Shown: piece by piece, positions 37,266 through 45,977 of the stretch
Numbering within the stretch: position 1 is the stretch's first letter
Layout: each line of letters opens with the position of its first letter
Source: Albibacterium profundi
Lineage (GTDB): Bacteria; Bacteroidota; Bacteroidia; Sphingobacteriales; Sphingobacteriaceae
NCBI RefSeq assembly: GCF_042159835.1
Contig: NZ_JBBVGT010000002.1
Location: forward strand, 1,116,001-1,180,000
Length of the DNA stretch: 64,000 bases
Reading direction: 5' to 3'
The notes under the pieces: model-generated
What the model saw: only the letters and a program-made list of their open reading frames with translations
Told to the model about the DNA's origin: nothing
Databases searched by the model: none
Translations under genes and position numbers: made by a program

Positions 37266-37502
37266 ATGTCTGATATCGCTTCAAGAGTAAAAGCAATTAT
37301 CGTTGAAAAATTGGGTGTTGACGAAAACGAAGTTACACCAGAGGCTTCATTCACAAATGATTTAGGAGCGGATTCGTTAGATACCGTAGAACTAATCATG
37401 GAATTTGAAAAGGAATTCAACGTTGCCATTCCTGATGACCAAGCTGAAACGATCAGCACTGTAGGTCAAGCTGTGACCTATTTAGAAAAGAATGTAAAAT
37501 AA
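37266..37502 (+). CDS. acpP: Acyl carrier protein
   Basis: Carries growing fatty acids on 4'-phosphopantetheine attached to S37 of the motif GADSLDTVELIM. It is 78 residues, acidic, four-helix, of typical length. It lies 27 bases before fabF and is the first gene of acpP-fabF-rnc, the classic fatty-acid/RNase III cluster. Confidence 0.96.
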   Translation: MSDIASRVKAIIVEKLGVDENEVTPEASFTNDLGADSLDTVELIMEFEKEFNVAIPDDQAETISTVGQAVTYLEKNVK

Positions 37503-37529
37503 CTAATTTCATTAAGCCAAAATTTATAC

Positions 37530-38783
37530 ATGGAGCTTAAAAGAGTAGTTGTAACTGGGCTCGGTGCACTTACTCCAATTGGTAATACTGTTCCAGAATA
37601 CTGGAACAGTTTAGCAAATGGAGTAAGTGGTGCCGCTCCAATCACTCGTTTTGATGCTAGTAAATTTAAGACCAGGTTTGCGTGTGAAGTAAAGGACTTC
37701 AATGCTGAAGACTTTATGGATCGTAAAGAAGCACGCAAGTTGGATCCTTTCGTTCATTATGCATTAGCCTCAACCGATGAAGCTGTTAAAGATGCGGAAT
37801 TGGATTTTGAGAAACTCGATACAAACCGTATCGGTGTTATTTGGGGTTCGGGAATTGGAGGCCTAAAAACATTCTTAGATGAAGTGACAAACTTCTCCAA
37901 TGGTGATGGGTCACCACGGTTCAACCCCTTTTTTATACCAAAAATGATTTTGGATATAGCACCGGGGCATATCTCGATGAGATATGGTTTACATGGACCT
38001 AACTTTTCAACTGTTTCTGCATGTGCTTCATCAACCAATGCGCTAATTGATTCACTAAACTACATTCGTTGTGGTTATGCGGATATGATTATCAGCGGAG
38101 GATCAGAGGCAATCATCAATGAGGCAGGTATTGGCGGTTTCAATGCGATGCACGCACTTTCAACCAGAAACGACGATCCAGCAACTGCGTCACGTCCGTT
38201 CGATAAAGATCGCGACGGGTTTGTAGCAGGCGAAGGATCCGGAACCATTATTCTGGAGAGCTTGGAACATGCAAAGGCTCGAGGAGCCAAAATTTATGCT
38301 GAATTGGTTGGAGGCGGCATGAGTGCAGACGCCCACCATATTACAGCATCACATCCGGAAGGTTTGGGCGCACGTTTAGCCATGGTTAATGCTATGCGTG
38401 ATGCACACATTTCTACGGACAACATTGACTATATCAATGTTCATGGTACATCTACGCCCGTAGGTGATATCAGTGAAACAAAGGCCATTATGGATCTTTT
38501 TGGACAACATGCATTTGAGTTGAACATTAGTTCAACAAAATCAATGACGGGACATCTATTGGGTGCAGCTGGTGCAGCTGAATCAATAGCCTGTATATTG
38601 GCAATTAAGAATAGCGTTGTTCCTCCTACAATCAACCATTTTACTGATGACCCTGCTTTGGACCCAAAGCTAAATTTCACGTTTAATACGGCACAGAAAC
38701 GGGATATCCAGTATGCCCAAAGTAATACCTTTGGTTTTGGTGGTCATAATGCTTCGGTTGTCTTTAAAAAATACGAGGAGTAA
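37530..38783 (+). CDS. fabF: Beta-ketoacyl-ACP synthase II
   Basis: Condenses malonyl-ACP with acyl-ACP in fatty-acid elongation. Start VVVTGLGALTPIG; the nucleophile is C165 in VSACASS; the two catalytic histidines lie in HGTSTPVGD (near 305) and GHLLGAAGA (near 342), with the KS lysine in STKSMTGH. Length 417 aa is normal. Confidence 0.96.
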   Translation: MELKRVVVTGLGALTPIGNTVPEYWNSLANGVSGAAPITRFDASKFKTRFACEVKDFNAEDFMDRKEARKLDPFVHYALASTDEAVKDAELDFEKLDTNRIGVIWGSGIGGLKTFLDEVTNFSNGDGSPRFNPFFIPKMILDIAPGHISMRYGLHGPNFSTVSACASSTNALIDSLNYIRCGYADMIISGGSEAIINEAGIGGFNAMHALSTRNDDPATASRPFDKDRDGFVAGEGSGTIILESLEHAKARGAKIYAELVGGGMSADAHHITASHPEGLGARLAMVNAMRDAHISTDNIDYINVHGTSTPVGDISETKAIMDLFGQHAFELNISSTKSMTGHLLGAAGAAESIACILAIKNSVVPPTINHFTDDPALDPKLNFTFNTAQKRDIQYAQSNTFGFGGHNASVVFKKYEE

Positions 38784-38798
38784 AATGATCTAAAGGCT

Positions 38799-39536
38799 AT
38801 GCCTATTTCCAGAATCTATAAACTCCATATTTCTTCTGAACGCGAATACATTCGAGCTTTAAGAAATCTTTTGGGGTTTGTCCCGGGAAATGTACGCCTT
38901 TATCGAATGGCTTTTAGACATAAATCTGCTGCCATTGTCATCAACGAGAATGAAAGCGCGAAGAATAGTAATGAGCGTCTAGAATTTTTGGGTGACGCTA
39001 TCCTTGGTTCAGTAGTAGCAACCTTGCTCTTTAAAAAGTACCCATTTAAAGGTGAGGGTTTTCTAACGGAAATGCGCTCTAAAATTGTAAGTCGCGCAAA
39101 CCTAAACATCCTTGCAAGGAAACTGGGTCTTAATGAATTAATAGAGTACGATATGCGAGTGATGACCTATCCGCATAGGCAAAGTTCATTATTGGGGGAC
39201 GCATTTGAGGCTTTGATCGGGGCCGTCTATCTAGATAAAGGCTACGAGAAAACGCAACGATTTATTTTAACTCGGATTATAGCCCCTTTTGTTGATATCC
39301 AACAACTCGAGAATACGGAAATGAATTTCAAGAGTCGCCTTATTGAGTGGTGTCAACAGAATAATAAGGAAATCCAATTTGTGAAAGTAAAGAACAATGA
39401 GGAAGATCATTCACGTTTGTTCACTGTGGATGTCCTGATCGACGGTGAAGTGCGAGGAACGGGCCAAGATTACAACAAGAAAAATGCAGAAAAAATAGCT
39501 GCAGAGAAAGCCTACGAAGCGTTAGCCGCTCAATAG
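38799..39536 (+). CDS. rnc: Ribonuclease III
   Basis: Cleaves double-stranded RNA in rRNA and mRNA processing. The RNase III signature is NERLEFLGDAILG at residues 58-70, the second acidic motif is GDAFEALIGAVYLD, and the C-terminal dsRNA-binding domain ends KNAEKIAAEKAYEAL. Length 245 aa. It starts 15 bases after fabF. Its stop overlaps the convergent rarA stop by 7 bases, with no hairpin between them. Confidence 0.95.
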   Translation: MPISRIYKLHISSEREYIRALRNLLGFVPGNVRLYRMAFRHKSAAIVINENESAKNSNERLEFLGDAILGSVVATLLFKKYPFKGEGFLTEMRSKIVSRANLNILARKLGLNELIEYDMRVMTYPHRQSSLLGDAFEALIGAVYLDKGYEKTQRFILTRIIAPFVDIQQLENTEMNFKSRLIEWCQQNNKEIQFVKVKNNEEDHSRLFTVDVLIDGEVRGTGQDYNKKNAEKIAAEKAYEALAAQ

Positions 39537-40810
39537 CCATACTTGTCTTTCCAATTATTCCTTAGTTTTTCACGTAGTCTATTTTCGGCTGAATTATTAC
39601 CAGGCTCGTATAGCTTAGTACTGCTGACTTTTTCTGGCATAAACTCTTGCTGTACGAAATTACCCTCATATGCGTGTGAATATTGATAATCTTTCCCGTA
39701 ACCAATGTCTTTCATTAATTTAGTCGGCGCATTCCGAAGATGCAAAGGAACAGGCAGATCACCTGTCTGACGGACTAAAGCTTGCGCCTTATTAATAGCC
39801 TCATACGAGGCATTACTCTTGTCGCTAGACGCTAAATAGGTGACAGTTTGTGAAAGGATAATTCGAGACTCCGGCCAGCCGATAACAGAGACTGCCTGAA
39901 AGCAATTGTTTGCTAAAAGAAGCGCATTGGGGTTCGCATTTCCAATATCCTCTGATGCCAAGATCAACAACCGACGAGCGATAAATTTAGGATCTTCTCC
40001 GCCTTCGATCATTCTAGCCAACCAGTAAACAGCTGCATTCGGGTCGCTTCCACGAATCGATTTGATAAATGCAGAAATAATATCATAATGTTGCTCTCCG
40101 GATTTATCATAAAAGGCTAGATTTTGTTGAACTAATTTCAACACGAGAGCATTGTCAACAGGAGAGGATTCGATTTCTTTCGCGTTAGACACAAGCTCTA
40201 ACAAATTTAAAAGTTTACGGGCATCACCACCCGATATGCGTAATAATGCATCGTACTCTGTAATTTGTAGTGACTTATTTTTTAAAATTTCATCTTTTTT
40301 AATGGCACTATCTATTAGATGGATCAGATCTCGCTCATCGATAGACTTCAAGATATATACCTGACAACGCGATAGTAAGGCTGAAATGACTTCAAAAGAA
40401 GGATTTTCTGTAGTCGCACCAATCAAGGTCACCAGGCCACTTTCAACAGCCCCAAGGAGTGAATCTTGTTGTGATTTCGAGAACCGATGGATCTCGTCGA
40501 TAAATAGAATGGGCTGCTCGGTTTGAGCTTGACGAATAGCTTTCGCTTTACTGATAACATCTCTGATATCCTTTACACCTGCATTAATGGCACTCAGGTT
40601 AAAAAATGGACGACCTAACGTTTCTGCGATAATATTTGCCAAGGTTGTCTTGCCCACACCTGGTGGCCCCCAGAGAATCATAGAAGGTATATTGCTATTT
40701 TCTATAGCGTTGCGTAATACTGCATTAGGGCCCACGATGTGTGTCTGTCCAATATACTCATCCAAGGACTTAGGGCGGAGTCGTTCTGCTAAAGGAGGTA
40801 AAGTTGCCAT
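39530..40810 (-). CDS. rarA: Replication-associated recombination protein A (RarA/MgsA AAA+ ATPase)
   Basis: AAA+ ATPase related to clamp loaders that acts at stalled replication forks. Walker A GPPGVGKTT is at residues 48-56, Walker B ILFIDEIHRF follows, then the sensor motif LIGATTENPSFEV and the C-terminal MgsA tetramerisation region (RGSDPNAAVYWLARMI, LPVPLHLRNAPT). ATG 40810 gives the family N-terminus; the frame to 40888 is open but covers the promoter. Length 426 aa. Confidence 0.93.
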   Translation of the reverse strand: MATLPPLAERLRPKSLDEYIGQTHIVGPNAVLRNAIENSNIPSMILWGPPGVGKTTLANIIAETLGRPFFNLSAINAGVKDIRDVISKAKAIRQAQTEQPILFIDEIHRFSKSQQDSLLGAVESGLVTLIGATTENPSFEVISALLSRCQVYILKSIDERDLIHLIDSAIKKDEILKNKSLQITEYDALLRISGGDARKLLNLLELVSNAKEIESSPVDNALVLKLVQQNLAFYDKSGEQHYDIISAFIKSIRGSDPNAAVYWLARMIEGGEDPKFIARRLLILASEDIGNANPNALLLANNCFQAVSVIGWPESRIILSQTVTYLASSDKSNASYEAINKAQALVRQTGDLPVPLHLRNAPTKLMKDIGYGKDYQYSHAYEGNFVQQEFMPEKVSSTKLYEPGNNSAENRLREKLRNNWKDKYGY

Positions 40811-40817
40811 CTTTAAG

Positions 40818-40825
40818 CAAAAATA
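40818..40825 (-). promoter_or_regulatory. -7 box (TAttTTTG) of rarA
   Basis: Exact consensus on the minus strand with the ATG only 7 bases after its last G, so the inferred transcript has almost no leader. Confidence 0.5.
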
Positions 40826-40888
40826 GTTATTTTTTTCCCGAAAGCACCTGTCTATCACGCGGAGACAGCGGGTAGAAAAAATTTGCAT

Positions 40889-40896
40889 TATATTTG
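40889..40896 (+). promoter_or_regulatory. -7 box (TAtaTTTG) of the TPR gene
   Basis: Exact TAnnTTTG match, inferred leader about 43 bases. No clear -33 element. Confidence 0.45.
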
Positions 40897-40943
40897 TAAG
40901 TATTAGTTATTATAAAACAGGTATTGGTTTAACAGGTGTATGT

Positions 40944-42047
40944 ATGAAAAATGGGTTATGGGTTTATTGTTTGATACTTCTTTTAAGTTTATCAGCATTT
41001 GAAAGTAAGGGTCAGACGAAGTTTAGCCAACCTTCTAATTATAATGAACAATTCTCTGGCATCGGTCCCAAAGTATATATCTTACCTCCTCCTAAAACAA
41101 AAATAGAGATCATTCAAGGTCAGTATTCTGCAAAAAAGAAGGAACAAAGTGAATTGCTTTCCTTGATTGAACGTCAACAACTGTTCGAGAGGTTAAAAAA
41201 AGTGGACAATGGCGAGCTGCCCTTTAAAATAACAAAGGACACCTCAGTTGTTAGTCGCGAGGAACAAGTGACGGCAGCCATAAATTATTATAATCAGATT
41301 AATAATCTTGATTCTGTATGGGCCTGGCAGAACCACTTGGGAATCATCAAGCTGTTAAAAGGGGATCACGATTCGGCACGAGAGCTGTTTTTAGAGGTGA
41401 CAATAGAATACGAGCTATTGGGTGACAATAGAAAAAACGTTGCCATCCTCAATAACTTGGCGATTCTTGAGAATGATGCGGGAAATTTAACCAACTCATT
41501 GAGGTATTACGATAAATTAATTGCCATAGCGAAAGCGAACAAAGATATTTTGGCAGAAGGTTTATATACATTGGCAATCGCTAATATCGAGGCTAAACTG
41601 GGCAATTATCAAGCCGCGCATAATGTAGTCCTAACTCGCAGCTTTCCACTCTTGCAGAAATCGAAGAGTTATCCAGATATTGTAGACGCTTTAAACACCT
41701 TGGCTTTAATCAAGGAAAACGAAGAAAAATTTGTAGAAGCAAAATGGATTTACCTACAGGCAGCGGATGTGGCGACCATGCACAAAGATGAAAAAGGATT
41801 GGCAGAGAGCTTATTTAAGATAGCTGAGTTAAAGAATAAAATCGGGGACGGAGCTTTAGCAATAGATGACTATAAGCATGCGAAAGAACTGGCCATTAAA
41901 CATCAGATGGAAGCATTGTTAATTGAAATAGAAGATGGAATTGGCGATGCTTATCTTAATACAGGGAAATACACAGAGGCCGCTTTAGCTTTAAATTCTT
42001 ATAATATCCTCAAAGTGGAATTTATTAACAAACAAATTCTAATGTAA
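40944..42047 (+). CDS. Exported tetratricopeptide-repeat protein
   Basis: A 367-residue exported protein. The signal peptide ends near ESKGQ. The region from about 115 to 350 is a chain of helical repeats with the TPR pattern (LNNLAILENDAGNLTNSLRYYDKLI, LYTLAIANIEAKLGNYQAA, LFKIAELKNKIGDGALAIDDY, DAYLNTGKYTEAALAL). TPR proteins act as scaffolds; no enzymatic domain is present, and the role is unknown. It has its own promoter box and stands alone between rarA and the protease. Confidence 0.8.
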   Translation: MKNGLWVYCLILLLSLSAFESKGQTKFSQPSNYNEQFSGIGPKVYILPPPKTKIEIIQGQYSAKKKEQSELLSLIERQQLFERLKKVDNGELPFKITKDTSVVSREEQVTAAINYYNQINNLDSVWAWQNHLGIIKLLKGDHDSARELFLEVTIEYELLGDNRKNVAILNNLAILENDAGNLTNSLRYYDKLIAIAKANKDILAEGLYTLAIANIEAKLGNYQAAHNVVLTRSFPLLQKSKSYPDIVDALNTLALIKENEEKFVEAKWIYLQAADVATMHKDEKGLAESLFKIAELKNKIGDGALAIDDYKHAKELAIKHQMEALLIEIEDGIGDAYLNTGKYTEAALALNSYNILKVEFINKQILM

Positions 42048-42170
42048 AAAAGTCAATACTATGTGAGGATTCTTTTTAATCTCTCACAAATATCATAGGG
42101 CTCTCGCTAAAAGTGGATTTTATTTTGTTAATTTACAGTAGGAGCTTTATAAATTTATCAAGTTTATAAA

Positions 42171-44315
42171 ATGAGTTACAAATCGTTTCAAGAAATGTTA
42201 AAAAAAGTATTTTTAGCCATATTTATAGCTGCGGCTATTTCATGCAGTGCGGGTGCGCGTGTAGATTTAAATGGGGAGGAACCGGGTACACTGCAACCTA
42301 ACGCGGCACAAAGTGTAATCGTTAAGGACTTAGTGAGCCTGTTCGAAACTGTTCATTATAAGAAAGTTCCTTTTAATGACTCTCTCTCATCAGAAATATA
42401 TGATGTATACATTAAGACGCTTGACGAAGGGAAGAACTATTTCTTAAAAAGTGATATTCAAAGCTTCGAACAGTATCGTCCAGTTTTGTTAAAGGACTTA
42501 ACTGAAGGGGACCTGAGCGCTATGTTTCACATTTTTAATGTATATCAAACGCGGTATCTTGAAAGGCTGAACTATGCGGTTTCTTTAGTTGATACAGAAT
42601 TCGACTTCACCAAAGACGAGGAATACATATATAATAGAAAGGACGAGGACTGGTTTGGATCTGAAGAAGAAGCTGAAGACACATGGAGAAAGCGTGTGAA
42701 ATATGATATGCTTACGCTAAAGATTAGAGAGGAAGAGGGAAAAGAGGATCGGCAAAAAAGGATTGAAACCTTAACCGACCGATACAACAACCTGATATCA
42801 CAAGCAGAAAAGACTAATAATGATGATGCATTTCAAATCATTATGAATGCGTTCACAGGTGCCATTGACCCGCATACGAATTATTTTAACCCTTCTTTTG
42901 CACAGGCATTCAACGAAGACATGGCTAGGACCTTTGAAGGGATTGGCGCACGCCTGATGATGGATAATGAGGTTGTTAAAATTTCAGAAGTTTTGCCGGG
43001 CGGACCTGCGTTCAAAGATAAAACGCTACAGGTCGATGATCGGATCATCGGTGTAGCCCAAGGAGATGACGAGTTTGTCGACATCGTCGGATGGCGCTTG
43101 GATAATGCTGTTTCAAAAATTAAGGGTCCGAAGGGCACTGTAGTTCGGCTAAAGATTATTCCGGCTGGACAAGAACTAACTTCACAGCCAACGATTGTAT
43201 CTCTCACCCGTGACAAAATTGTAATGGAAGAGTCTTCAGCGAAGAAGGAAACAAAAACCGTTACCGGACAGGATGGGAAAACCTACAAAGTTGGAGTTAT
43301 AAAGATTCCTGGCTTCTATATTGACTTCGAAGCTTATAATGCAAAGGATCCTAACTATAAGAGCACAACACGGGATGTTAAACTTATTTTGGACACACTT
43401 AAACAAGAAAATGTGGACGCAATCTTAGTAGATCTACGCGGTAATGGTGGCGGATCACTAATGGAAGCGATTGAGCTTACCGGATTGTTTATTAAAAGCG
43501 GACCAGTGGTGCAAGTTAGAGACACACGGAATCGGATCGAAGTAGATAGTGATGACGATCCAAGCATTTTATGGGATGGGCCTATGGGTGTAATGATCGA
43601 TCGCTTTAGTGCATCAGCATCCGAGATATTTGCTGGGGCTATTCAAGATTATGGACGTGGGTTGATTCTTGGTACCCAAAGTTATGGAAAAGGGACTGTG
43701 CAGTCGGCAATAGACATGGCGCGTGTCATCAGTCCGGCTAACCGTCTATTACTTAAAGCACAAAGTTCCACTGCTACGAATGATGCCGAGCTGCTTGCAG
43801 ACGGCGCGCCGGCCTTTGGCCAGATTAATATTACGATGGCTAAATTTTATCGTATAACCGGTAGCAGTACGCAACACAAAGGAGTAATACCTGATATCAA
43901 GTTCCCGATGATCTATCCAGCAGACAAGTTTGGCGAGAGCTCAGAACCGGCTGCCTTACCTTGGGATCAGATCAACGCAACTAAGTACTCGCCAGTGGCA
44001 GATTTAGGTCCGATCATCGACAGCTTAAATATCAGTCATGAGAGCCGTATGGAAAAATCGCCGGAATACGAAAATCTATTGGAGGATATTGCATATCTAA
44101 AGGAGAGAGAAGGTGAAACCAGCGTTTCTCTACAGGAAACAAAGCTTCGGGCCGAACGGGCAGAGAACGAAAAACGATCAAAAGCTAGACGGGAAGCACG
44201 CCAAGCATCCTTAGGCTTACCGGAGGATTCAGAAGAAGGCTCAACGACGGATGTAGATTTTATTGAAGAGGAGAGCTTGAAAGTGATGGCTGATATGATT
44301 GGCCTTATCAGCTAA
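42171..44315 (+). CDS. Carboxy-terminal (tail-specific) processing protease, S41 family
   Basis: Periplasmic Prc-type protease of about 714 residues. The lipobox AISC follows a hydrophobic stretch, so it is probably a lipoprotein; an internal ATG at 42195 also gives a good signal. The order is an N-terminal helical domain, a PDZ domain at about 255-340 (GIGARLMMDNEVVKI), the S41 core with the nucleophile S482 in FSASASEIF and general-base lysine K507 in YGKGTVQ, and a C-terminal DUF3340-like helical tail rich in charged residues. Both catalytic residues are present. Confidence 0.9.
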   Translation: MSYKSFQEMLKKVFLAIFIAAAISCSAGARVDLNGEEPGTLQPNAAQSVIVKDLVSLFETVHYKKVPFNDSLSSEIYDVYIKTLDEGKNYFLKSDIQSFEQYRPVLLKDLTEGDLSAMFHIFNVYQTRYLERLNYAVSLVDTEFDFTKDEEYIYNRKDEDWFGSEEEAEDTWRKRVKYDMLTLKIREEEGKEDRQKRIETLTDRYNNLISQAEKTNNDDAFQIIMNAFTGAIDPHTNYFNPSFAQAFNEDMARTFEGIGARLMMDNEVVKISEVLPGGPAFKDKTLQVDDRIIGVAQGDDEFVDIVGWRLDNAVSKIKGPKGTVVRLKIIPAGQELTSQPTIVSLTRDKIVMEESSAKKETKTVTGQDGKTYKVGVIKIPGFYIDFEAYNAKDPNYKSTTRDVKLILDTLKQENVDAILVDLRGNGGGSLMEAIELTGLFIKSGPVVQVRDTRNRIEVDSDDDPSILWDGPMGVMIDRFSASASEIFAGAIQDYGRGLILGTQSYGKGTVQSAIDMARVISPANRLLLKAQSSTATNDAELLADGAPAFGQINITMAKFYRITGSSTQHKGVIPDIKFPMIYPADKFGESSEPAALPWDQINATKYSPVADLGPIIDSLNISHESRMEKSPEYENLLEDIAYLKEREGETSVSLQETKLRAERAENEKRSKARREARQASLGLPEDSEEGSTTDVDFIEEESLKVMADMIGLIS

Positions 44316-44345
44316 CTTGCTTAGAAATAATTAATCACGAATAAT

Positions 44346-44377
44346 AAAGGGGCGGTATCGATCGATACCGCCCCTTT
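44346..44377. terminator. Bidirectional terminator between the protease and nirK
   Basis: A perfect 32-bp palindrome (AAAGGGGCGGTATCGA and its complement) between convergent genes, 30 bases from the protease stop and 28 from the nirK stop. Confidence 0.82.
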
Positions 44378-44404
44378 CACTATTAACAACAAATCAAAAC
44401 ATGC

Positions 44405-45541
44405 TTATTTGATAGGGCCAGCTTCTGAAATTTCTTTCATCAGTGCGTTATCCCACTCACCCTCAGCCTTAACTTGTGCTACTGCACCAAAGGCTACTGC
44501 TTCAATCAAATTGTGATTCAAGAAGGTATATGTTCCTGGCTCTCTGAACTTATACAAGGCTGCTGCTGCTGATCCACCCGGAATTGCCCAAGTCTCAAAA
44601 TCCGTATAAGGGGTATTGCTAAATTTACCTCCTGGCCAGAACAAGTCGGCGTGGCCTCCAATTAGGTGAAGACGAGTATCTCGATTCGCTTGACCGCTAA
44701 TGAATAATACATTATCCCCAACATTTACGCTCATTGCATTTTTACCTGTAAGCGAGTTTCTTCTTCCATTGAATACAATGTGTGTTGGTATCAACGTTCG
44801 GATCGATTGTTCCATTTCCGACATGCTTTCATTGGCAGTCGCTATGCTCTTAAATGAACCGTCTTCATTTTTCGGCAAATAGTAATCTTGTTCCATAACG
44901 TAGAACGCTTTATCGTATTTCACCAATTTGCCCTTCTCATCTTTCAGTCCTTCTCGTGGCAATACCATAATTGCGCCGTTCATCCCTGAGACAACGTGCA
45001 TCGGTGTCATCATACCTCCAGGTGCACAATGGTATACAAACACACCTGCTCTAGTTGCTCTAAAACGGAAGGTTACTTCTTCGCCTGGGTTCACCTTCGA
45101 GATGTCTGCACCCCCTTCATGTCCGGTCGCGGAATGAAAGTCGATGTTGTGCATCATTGTATTCGTCGCAGGGTTTTTTAATGTTAACTCGACGAAGTCA
45201 TTCTGATGAACGACGATCAATGGTCCCGGTACTGAACCGTTAAATGTTAAAGCCCAGATAGAGTCGCCAGGTGCTACCTCCATTTTCTTTTCTTCAATTT
45301 CAACTGTTACTTCAACTACCTTAGGTCCGCCAGTCGCAACTTGTTCGTGTTCGGGGACAAGCGGCGGCATTACCATCTCCTGCGTTATTCTTTCTAAATC
45401 ATCTCCCTCACCTTCAAAGGTTGCTTCCATCACGCCTGGACCGCTGCTTTGTCCACTACACGCAGCGAACAATGCAGTCATGGCAACGATACCGATTGGA
45501 ACGAGCTTTTTGACTAAATGTTGGATGTTTACTTTTTTCAT
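44405..45541 (-). CDS. nirK: Copper-containing nitrite reductase, lipoprotein
   Basis: Reduces nitrite to nitric oxide in the periplasm. Lipobox FAAC (C28) precedes two cupredoxin domains. Ligands seen are type-1 copper H131, C172, H182 and M187 and type-2 copper H136 and H171, with D134 as the catalytic aspartate and a further histidine in HLIGGHADLFW. ATG 45541 is preferred over TTG 45547. Upstream lie a -7 box and a CRP/FNR-like palindrome centred near -41.5, which suggests induction by low oxygen or NO. No NO reductase is recognised nearby. Confidence 0.94.
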   Translation of the reverse strand: MKKVNIQHLVKKLVPIGIVAMTALFAACSGQSSGPGVMEATFEGEGDDLERITQEMVMPPLVPEHEQVATGGPKVVEVTVEIEEKKMEVAPGDSIWALTFNGSVPGPLIVVHQNDFVELTLKNPATNTMMHNIDFHSATGHEGGADISKVNPGEEVTFRFRATRAGVFVYHCAPGGMMTPMHVVSGMNGAIMVLPREGLKDEKGKLVKYDKAFYVMEQDYYLPKNEDGSFKSIATANESMSEMEQSIRTLIPTHIVFNGRRNSLTGKNAMSVNVGDNVLFISGQANRDTRLHLIGGHADLFWPGGKFSNTPYTDFETWAIPGGSAAAALYKFREPGTYTFLNHNLIEAVAFGAVAQVKAEGEWDNALMKEISEAGPIK

Positions 45542-45585
45542 AACCAATTAATTAAATTTTATTTATTGTTGCTTTTCTTTTAAGA

Positions 45586-45593
45586 CAAAAATA
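45586..45593 (-). promoter_or_regulatory. -7 box (TAttTTTG) of nirK
   Basis: Exact consensus on the minus strand with a leader of about 40 bases. It lies 23 bp from the CRP/FNR-like site at 45617-45628. Confidence 0.6.
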
Positions 45594-45616
45594 CCATAAT
45601 AGTTAACAATAAACAG

Positions 45617-45628
45617 TGACTAGTATCA
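45617..45628. promoter_or_regulatory. CRP/FNR-type site TGAC-N4-ATCA upstream of nirK
   Basis: Half-sites TGAC and ATCA with a 4-base gap. Centre 45622.5, 29.5 bases from the first base of the -7 box, exactly as at the cytochrome c site. This equals about -41.5 from the inferred start, the class II activator position. Confidence 0.6.
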
Positions 45629-45650
45629 TTTCCGTAGTTGATTTTAAGTA

Positions 45651-45977
45651 CTAAAACCCAAGCTGTTCGCGCCCTGCCGCTGATATCTCTTCAAATGTCC
45701 ATACTGGATCCCAAACTATTTCTACAATAACATTTGCATTGGGAAATTTTTCATTCACAGCATTTTTGACACCCTGTTCTATCGCATGTCCTAAAGGGCA
45801 GCCCTTCGACGTGAGTGTCATAACTACTTTGATCTGCCCGGGAATCGACAGGTCGATATCATAAACCAAACCAAGATCAATGATATTAACCATAAGTTCA
45901 GGATCATTAACCTGATAAAGGGCCGTCATGATCTCTGATTTCTCTGAGAAATAGGGATCGCTAATTTGTAATTCCAT
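45651..45977 (-). CDS. DUF59/MIP18-type metal-sulfur cluster assembly protein
   Basis: A 108-residue protein with the DUF59 fold used in Fe-S cluster assembly (PaaD/SufT-like): LYQVNDPELMVNIIDLGLVYDI, the reactive cysteine in TSKGCPLG, and a conserved VWDPVW end. No signal peptide. Its start overlaps the upstream membrane protein gene by 17 bases, so both are coupled. Within the nitrite/NO island it likely supports cluster repair or insertion. Confidence 0.85.
   Translation of the reverse strand: MELQISDPYFSEKSEIMTALYQVNDPELMVNIIDLGLVYDIDLSIPGQIKVVMTLTSKGCPLGHAIEQGVKNAVNEKFPNANVIVEIVWDPVWTFEEISAAGREQLGF

Noticed and set aside
40811..40888. 26-codon N-terminal extension of RarA
   Set aside because: The extension covers an exact -7 box and has no family similarity.
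44346..44377. Palindrome near nirK considered as an operator
   Set aside because: It lies between two convergent stops, is GC-rich and behaves as a terminator, far from any start codon.
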